This document shows, piece by piece, positions 60,404-64,000 of a DNA stretch of 64,000 nucleotides. The position numbers and the translations under genes are program-made. The DNA is from an uncultured Clostridia bacterium (GTDB lineage: Bacteria; Bacillota; Clostridia; Oscillospirales; Oscillospiraceae): positions 1 through 64,000 of the forward strand of contig CALADI010000024.1 of assembly GCA_937890525.1 (NCBI GenBank), read 5' to 3'. How positions within the stretch are numbered: the stretch's first letter is position 1; each line of letters opens with the position of its first letter. Below the pieces are notes generated by a model. It saw only the letters and a program-made list of their open reading frames with translations, had not been told where the DNA came from and searched no databases.

Positions 60404-60742
60404 TTATTCTGCCAAAAGTGCGTTGTGATACCGGACGAATCGGGGATCTTGGCGCCGGTACTCCGGGCTGATCTCAAAGTCCGCCATCCGTGCCCCGATC
60501 TCCTCCTTCAAAAATGTGCGATAGGCATCGGTGGGCTGATAGAAGTGGATTTGGCAGTCCCCTTCTGCGGATGCAGCCAGGATCTTCTGATACAGATCCT
60601 GCACCACTTCCTCCCCCAGCACCGGCATAGCGCCGGGGCAGACCAGCTCCTCCTCCCACCCGGTGCGCCCGGATAGGAAGCCGGCGTCTGCTACTGTGTA
60701 CAGGCCGTACGCACGGTGGTCTGAGAGGACGGGGCTAACTGC
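60404..60742 (-). pseudogene. Gene remnant without a start codon, or coupled small gene
   Basis: The frame is open from about 60742 to the stop at 60404 and looks coding (LSDHRAYGLYTVADAGFLSG, QKILAASAEGDCQIHFYQPT, FLKEEIGARMADFEI). AGGAGGGG lies right behind the stop of the upstream gene, but no ATG, GTG or TTG follows in frame until the internal ATG at 60628. Family not recognised. Either the start was lost by mutation or only the 74-residue part from 60628 is made. Confidence 0.4.
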
Positions 60743-60747
60743 CCCTC

Positions 60748-60981
60748 CTACTCGATTAGCTCAGTAAATTCGTAGATGTAGGTCACGCTGCTGTTATCGT
60801 AGGAATATACGATCCGACCGTCAGGAAGGACCTCCTTCTTGAACATCTCGAAATCGCGGCCGTGCTTCATGCGCACATAGTCATCGGTGCTGCCGATCTC
60901 TGCTTCTTCGAAGAAGGTCTGAGGCCGGGAGGAACCGGCACAGGCGTTATAGAATTTCGCTACGATCTCGTATTCTTTCAT
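60748..60981 (-). CDS. Small uncharacterised protein (77 aa), paralogue of the one at 10328-10555
   Basis: Starts MKEYEIVAKFYNACAGS; AGGAGG seven bases before ATG 60981. It shares EYE-V, N-C, EE-E, D-YVR, DG and FT-L at similar spacing with the protein at 10328. Acidic, no membrane segment. Function unknown. It sits among gene remnants. Confidence 0.72.
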   Translation of the reverse strand: MKEYEIVAKFYNACAGSSRPQTFFEEAEIGSTDDYVRMKHGRDFEMFKKEVLPDGRIVYSYDNSSVTYIYEFTELIE

Positions 60982-60999
60982 GTGGAGTCCTCCTGTGTG

Positions 61000-61130
61000 T
61001 TAGTTGAAATATTCGGATACATCGGCCTTGTCATTGTACTGCTTCGAACCCGGACGATAATCAGATCACAGTCCTCTTTTTGCATGAATACTAGGGTTTG
61101 CAGGATGTATGCGGCGTTGACATGCTTCAT
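61000..61130 (-). pseudogene. Frameshifted small gene (about 43 codons)
   Basis: ATG 61130 follows a strong AGGAGGTG. The frame reads MKHVNAAYILQTLVFMQKED then DCDLIIVR; adding one G to the CCC run (+ strand 61049-61051) continues with GSKQYNDKADVSEYFN and a stop at 61000. Uninterrupted, the present frame gives a 51-residue tail without resemblance to a protein. Unknown family. Confidence 0.45.
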
Positions 61131-61309
61131 AGTTACACCTCCTACGCTCCAATCGACGGCTGTGATTGGGGCAAAATGAGAGGTGATGCCAGATACAATG
61201 CGGCTGCTCCGAATGCTGAAGGAACAGCGCTCTGCAATGCACTCTCTGAGGGCATTATAGCAGATTTTTGCGAGAATTTCAAACGAAAACTCTCATTTGG
61301 ATTTGATGC

Positions 61310-61493
61310 TTACAGAAAAGCAATTTGTTTCAGATCACGCCACATCCCGGCGGCAGTGTGCTCGAGCGATGTTTGATCTGCGGGAGAGAACAGCGTGATT
61401 TTCAGCCTGCGGTTTTTGAGATTCCACCAGCCGACTACGGTTCCATGCACAACGATGGCGGGACGGACGATCCCGGCGAGGGTGAAGATGCAG
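61310..61493 (-). pseudogene. C-terminal remnant of an AlkZ-like winged-helix DNA-binding protein
   Basis: About 60 codons read GIVRPAIVVHGTVVGWWNLK, then RLKITLFSPADQTSLEHT and MWRDLKQIAF before a stop at 61310. V-HG-VVG-W plus a following basic strand is typical of the last part of HTH_42/AlkZ-type proteins. A stop lies just upstream (about 61497), so only the tail is left, immediately in front of the phosphotransferase promoter. Nothing else was seen between 61131 and 61309. Confidence 0.5.
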
Positions 61494-61494
61494 G

Positions 61495-61524
61495 TTTACA
61501 AGAGTTGGATCAGCGTGATATAAT
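61495..61524 (+). promoter_or_regulatory. Promoter of the phosphotransferase gene
   Basis: TTTACA (61495-61500), 18-bp spacer, TATAAT (61519-61524). Confidence 0.75.
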
Positions 61525-61545
61525 GGCAAAAAATGAGAGAAGGGG

Positions 61546-62439
61546 ATGGAAATGGGAGTATATCAGGATATTATCGCTCGGAAGCCGATTGAAAAAGGCT
61601 GGTCGGGTGACCGGAAATACTGCGCCACCACCGCTGACGGCAGTAAATATCTGCTGCGGCTCTCTCCGCTGGAAAAACATGACCGCAGGAAGCGGGAGTT
61701 TGACAAGATGTGCGAAGTCGCAGCACTTGCCATCCCTATGGCCCAGCCGGTGGAGTTTGGGGTCTGCGCGGAGGGCGTGTATACCATAGAGCGCTTCATT
61801 GAGGGCGTGGATGCGGAAGAATACATCCCCGGGCTGCCAGCCGAAAATCAGTATTCCTACGGTCTGGATGCAGGACGGATCCTTGCGAAGCTGCACACAA
61901 TCCATGCTCCTGCGGATGCACCGGCATGGGGTCCCCACTTCCATGCAAAGATCGACCGCAACATCGCCATGTACGAAGCTTGCCTACTGAAATACGAAAA
62001 TGCCAAGCCGTTCTTGACCTATATCGAAGAAAACCGGCACCTTCTGGCAGATCGTCCACAATCCTATCAGCACGGAGATTATCATGTTGGAAATATGATG
62101 GTGGACAAGCAGGGAAAACTGACCGTCATCGACTTTGACCGGGATGACTTTGGTGATCCATGGGAGGAATTCAACCGCATTGTCTGGTGTGCTCACACTG
62201 CCCCGGCTTTTGCAAGCGGCATGGTGGACGGCTATTTTGATGGCCAGGTTCCCGTGGAATTCTGGAAGCTGCTGGCGCTGTATATCTGCTCCAACACCTT
62301 GAGTTCTCTGCCGTGGGCGATCCCTTTCGGGGAGGGGGAGATTCAGATCATGCGCGATCAGGCTGCACAGATACTTCGGTGGTACGACGATATGAAAAAT
62401 ATAGTGCCTGCGTGGTACAAATCGATGTACAGATGGTAA
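61546..62439 (+). CDS. APH-family phosphotransferase
   Basis: 297 residues. Kinase-like fold of the aminoglycoside/choline phosphotransferase family: KYCATTADGSKYLLRLSPLEKH (N-lobe Lys), catalytic loop HGDYHVGNMMV and metal motif VIDFDRDDFGDPWEEF. It may inactivate an antibiotic or phosphorylate a small metabolite; the target cannot be read. Two ATGs (61546, 61552) both fit the ribosome site AAGGGG. Confidence 0.9.
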   Translation: MEMGVYQDIIARKPIEKGWSGDRKYCATTADGSKYLLRLSPLEKHDRRKREFDKMCEVAALAIPMAQPVEFGVCAEGVYTIERFIEGVDAEEYIPGLPAENQYSYGLDAGRILAKLHTIHAPADAPAWGPHFHAKIDRNIAMYEACLLKYENAKPFLTYIEENRHLLADRPQSYQHGDYHVGNMMVDKQGKLTVIDFDRDDFGDPWEEFNRIVWCAHTAPAFASGMVDGYFDGQVPVEFWKLLALYICSNTLSSLPWAIPFGEGEIQIMRDQAAQILRWYDDMKNIVPAWYKSMYRW

Positions 62440-62547
62440 AACAGATTCCCTATGCGACGAAGGAGTTCATGGTTGAGAAGCAGTGTGTGCAACGATAAGA
62501 AGGCGTATGTATTTGCCACTTCGTAAATTGAACTTCCGAAAATATCA

Positions 62548-62586
62548 AACCCGCCAGTTTTCGTCATGAGAACTGGCGGGTTTTAC
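62548..62586. terminator. Bidirectional terminator between phosphotransferase and deformylase-like gene
   Basis: AACCCGCCAGTT (62548-62559) pairs with AACTGGCGGGTT (62571-62582), T-runs on both strands. Confidence 0.92.
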
Positions 62587-62622
62587 GATATAACGGGACT
62601 GGTCACGGATCAGGCGGCTGCC

Positions 62623-63033
62623 TTAAATGATGATACCCTCACAATGATCCACCTCATGCTGGATGATTTGCGCCGTCCATCCGGTGAAAGTCTTGAACCG
62701 CTCTTGGAACTGTTCATTCTGATAGCGTACCTTAATGGACTGCCAGCGCTGGGTCGGGCGGGTTCCCTCGAGGGACAGGCAGCCTTCCTCCGTCTGATAG
62801 GGGGTGGAGCGCTTGATGATCTCCGGGTTGAACATCACCATGTATGCACCATCGTTGTCAAAGACGATGATGCGCTTGTTGACGCCGATCATGTTGGCCG
62901 CCATACCTACACAGCGCTCCTTGTTGGCTTCCAGTGTGTCCAGCAAGTCCTGAGCCACGGGAAGATCCTCCGGCGTGGCAGTTGCCGCCTTTTGTGCCAA
63001 GAAGAATTTGTCTTTCATGATCTCTCTTATCAT
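62623..63033 (-). CDS. Peptide deformylase-like protein
   Basis: 136 residues. The metal ligands are present: C85 in EEGCLSL, H126 and H130 in HEVDH, with catalytic E127. The first motif is GMAANMIG instead of the classical GxGxAAxQ; the Gln that normally binds the formyl oxygen is M48. It may be a true deformylase variant, as several short Firmicute homologues, or a protein with another substrate. The usual fmt neighbour is absent. GGAG is seven bases before ATG 63033. Confidence 0.82.
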   Translation of the reverse strand: MIREIMKDKFFLAQKAATATPEDLPVAQDLLDTLEANKERCVGMAANMIGVNKRIIVFDNDGAYMVMFNPEIIKRSTPYQTEEGCLSLEGTRPTQRWQSIKVRYQNEQFQERFKTFTGWTAQIIQHEVDHCEGIII

Positions 63034-63180
63034 TTGGAATCTCCAATCGGATAGAATGATTTTATTTTACCACAAGATGATCTCTTTTTCTACTATCACG
63101 GAGTAACAGTATACGAGTTGCACATAGCACGGCAACCAAATAAGATTTTTCTGATAAATTGTTTTTATGCAGAGATGAGA

Positions 63181-63218
63181 AAAAGCCCAGACTCCGCAGA
63201 AGCGGATTCTGGACTTTT
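63181..63218 (-). terminator. Terminator following the tRNA-like fragment
   Basis: AAAAGCCCAGACTCCGC (63181-63197) pairs imperfectly with GCGGATTCTGGACTTTT (63202-63218); the minus strand continues TTTTTCTC. It directly follows the CCA-like end of the tRNA-Pro-like fragment, as for a former tRNA transcript. Confidence 0.75.
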
Positions 63219-63263
63219 GGTCCGAGTGGCGAGACTCGAAGTCGCGGCATCATGATCCCAAAA
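63218..63263 (-). other. tRNA-Pro-like 3' fragment, probable attachment (att) site
   Basis: On the minus strand it reads from an anticodon-loop-like TTTTGGGA through a variable part, a T-arm (GCGACTTCGAGTCTCGC, one mismatched pair) and the acceptor CACTCGG to ACCA. The 5' half of a tRNA is missing. Fragments like this are left when an element integrates into the 3' end of a tRNA gene; its native terminator still follows, so the element should lie at higher coordinates. Confidence 0.55.
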
Positions 63264-63393
63264 ACCTCTTGGAACTTTTTTCTAACAATTTCCGCTCCTT
63301 TTTGGCACCATTTATTCCACAAAAGCTGCTCGTTGAAACTCTTTCCTCCACTGTTTCCATGTGCTCCAAACCCGGTTATGGTCAAATATGTGG

Positions 63394-63429
63394 TCAAAAA
63401 CCGCTTCTCGCAAAATCAGGGAAGCGGTT
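63394..63429 (-). terminator. Terminator of the right-edge gene
   Basis: AACCGCTTC (63399-63407) pairs with GAAGCGGTT (63421-63429), followed by TTTTTGACC on the minus strand. Confidence 0.85.
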
Positions 63430-63432
63430 CGT

Positions 63433-64000
63433 TCATTCTTGTGTGTAGGGGTCCCAGTATGTGGTTCGATAATTGTGTCCGGGAAGCAACTGCTTGCGGT
63501 ATTCCTTCATTACGGTAGTGTGGAGTGTGGTATCATCCACAACATCATCTTTGTCTTTGAAAAGAACCCACCAGACCTTCCACTGCACTTCGTTTGCAAC
63601 CTCCGGTGACACATCCGGTACTTCTTTGCGAATGATATCCTGGATGCGGCGCAACTTTGCATTCATAATCTTATTATCTGCTTCCTTGTCACGCACTTTG
63701 TAGGGAAGATGATAAAGGGGCTCTAGCAATGCAGCATCATGGGAACTGACATAAGTAAAACAGCCATCATCCGCATACAGCTCCAGAAAAGCCAGCGGAT
63801 GCTGCGGCACGATTCTGTTACTCATGTAGCGTGGATCCTCTAATTCAGGGAGGGGGTATTTGCAGATGTTGTCCTTGGAGTATTCAGCAGGAATTGCAGA
63901 GAACACACCCCAGATCATCTGCATATTCCGTAGGTCAACATCCCGGCGAAGTTCTTCATCGGTGAGAAACAGCTTTCGTTCTGCCCACTTCTCGCAGCCA
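63433..64000 (-). CDS. Uncharacterised protein of the right-edge element (5' end outside window)
   Basis: The frame is open from 64000 to the stop at 63433 (about 189 residues visible). It contains DDEELRRD-type acidic stretches, MQMIWGVFSAIPAEYS, PLPELEDPRYMSNRIVP and DGCFTYVSSHDAALLEPLY. It is hydrophilic, with no membrane helix, and codon use is more AT-rich than in the chromosome to the left. I do not recognise it. Its location right of the tRNA-Pro-like fragment suggests it belongs to an integrative element. Confidence 0.6.
   Translation of the reverse strand, partial: GCEKWAERKLFLTDEELRRDVDLRNMQMIWGVFSAIPAEYSKDNICKYPLPELEDPRYMSNRIVPQHPLAFLELYADDGCFTYVSSHDAALLEPLYHLPYKVRDKEADNKIMNAKLRRIQDIIRKEVPDVSPEVANEVQWKVWWVLFKDKDDVVDDTTLHTTVMKEYRKQLLPGHNYRTTYWDPYTQE

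Noticed and set aside
63062..63397. 111-codon minus-strand frame through the tRNA-Pro-like fragment
   Set aside because: It crosses the tRNA remnant and its terminator and lacks a ribosome site; part of it could at most be an element gene end.

Overview
The window looks like chromosomal DNA of an anaerobic, spore-forming Clostridia-type Firmicute, most likely an uncultured gut Oscillospiraceae/Eubacteriales relative. Evidence: a Spo0A-type regulator, a tetrahydrofolate (folT) riboswitch, Wood-Ljungdahl corrinoid-protein genes, PPDK, many ferredoxin-domain proteins, strong sigma-A promoters (several exact TTGACA-17-TATAAT), GC-rich codon use with AT-rich promoters, and TTG start codons. There is no rRNA gene or CRISPR array, and the only tRNA sequence is a 3' fragment near the right end.

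Layout. 1-5600: tail of a sortase-anchored surface protein, a DUF3592 membrane protein, ppdK, tatD, a phosphopantetheinyl transferase and a zinc-ribbon protein. 5.9-8.1 kb: ruvCAB on the minus strand. 8.2-9.6 kb: THF riboswitch controlling a FolT-like ECF S component. 10.7-21.4 kb: a one-carbon/acetyl-CoA (Wood-Ljungdahl) locus of metF, a CooC/AcsF ATPase, acsD, a single gene fusing acsC to acsE, then a YfhO membrane protein, acsV (corrinoid reactivator) and DUF3786. CODH/ACS itself and the formyl branch are not here. 21.5-25.7 kb: radical SAM protein, Spo0A-like regulator, MATE, bioY, DUF1284. 25.8-28.6 kb: a tightly coupled operon of a DUF134 regulator, two NifX-like proteins and two ferredoxin-MinD ATPases, with a 14-bp inverted-repeat operator around its promoter. 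28.7-37.1 kb: MATE, CDF transporter, lgt, DUF4190, NSS transporter, GNAT, GtrA and DUF2079 membrane proteins. 37.2-38.6 kb: a damaged sigma/anti-sigma locus with frameshifts. 38.7-45.6 kb: murA, rsmF, a C_GCAxxG_C_C protein, a cysteine-peptidase-like protein, a third MATE and an M32 carboxypeptidase. 45.7-50.3 kb: glycerol operon glpK, glpA-like, FAD oxidoreductase, DUF1667. 50.5-52.3 kb: mgtE behind a roughly 325-nt structured leader with its own leader peptide. 52.4-59.9 kb: an unclassified structured RNA, a membrane-anchored MerR regulator, FeoA under a DtxR-like box, YesL, GNAT, aldo/keto reductase, PAP2, and an HTH-TPR regulator next to an MFS transporter. 59.9-63.0 kb: GNAT, gene remnants, a phosphotransferase and a peptide-deformylase-like protein. 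From about 63.26 kb rightwards an integrative element seems to begin at a tRNA-Pro-like 3' fragment.

How the parts fit. The folT riboswitch, metF and the corrinoid proteins all concern tetrahydrofolate one-carbon units: the acsC-acsE fusion would take the methyl group from methyl-THF onto the corrinoid carried by the same polypeptide, with AcsD as partner, AcsV reactivating oxidised cobalt and CooC/AcsF maturing the (distant) nickel enzyme. Strongest candidates for something new: the AcsC-AcsE fusion, the mgtE leader-peptide attenuator, the DUF134/MinD/NifX operon with its operator, and the unassigned RNA near 52.5 kb. Several genes carry single-base shifts (some in short homopolymers), so either local gene decay or base-calling errors should be kept in mind.
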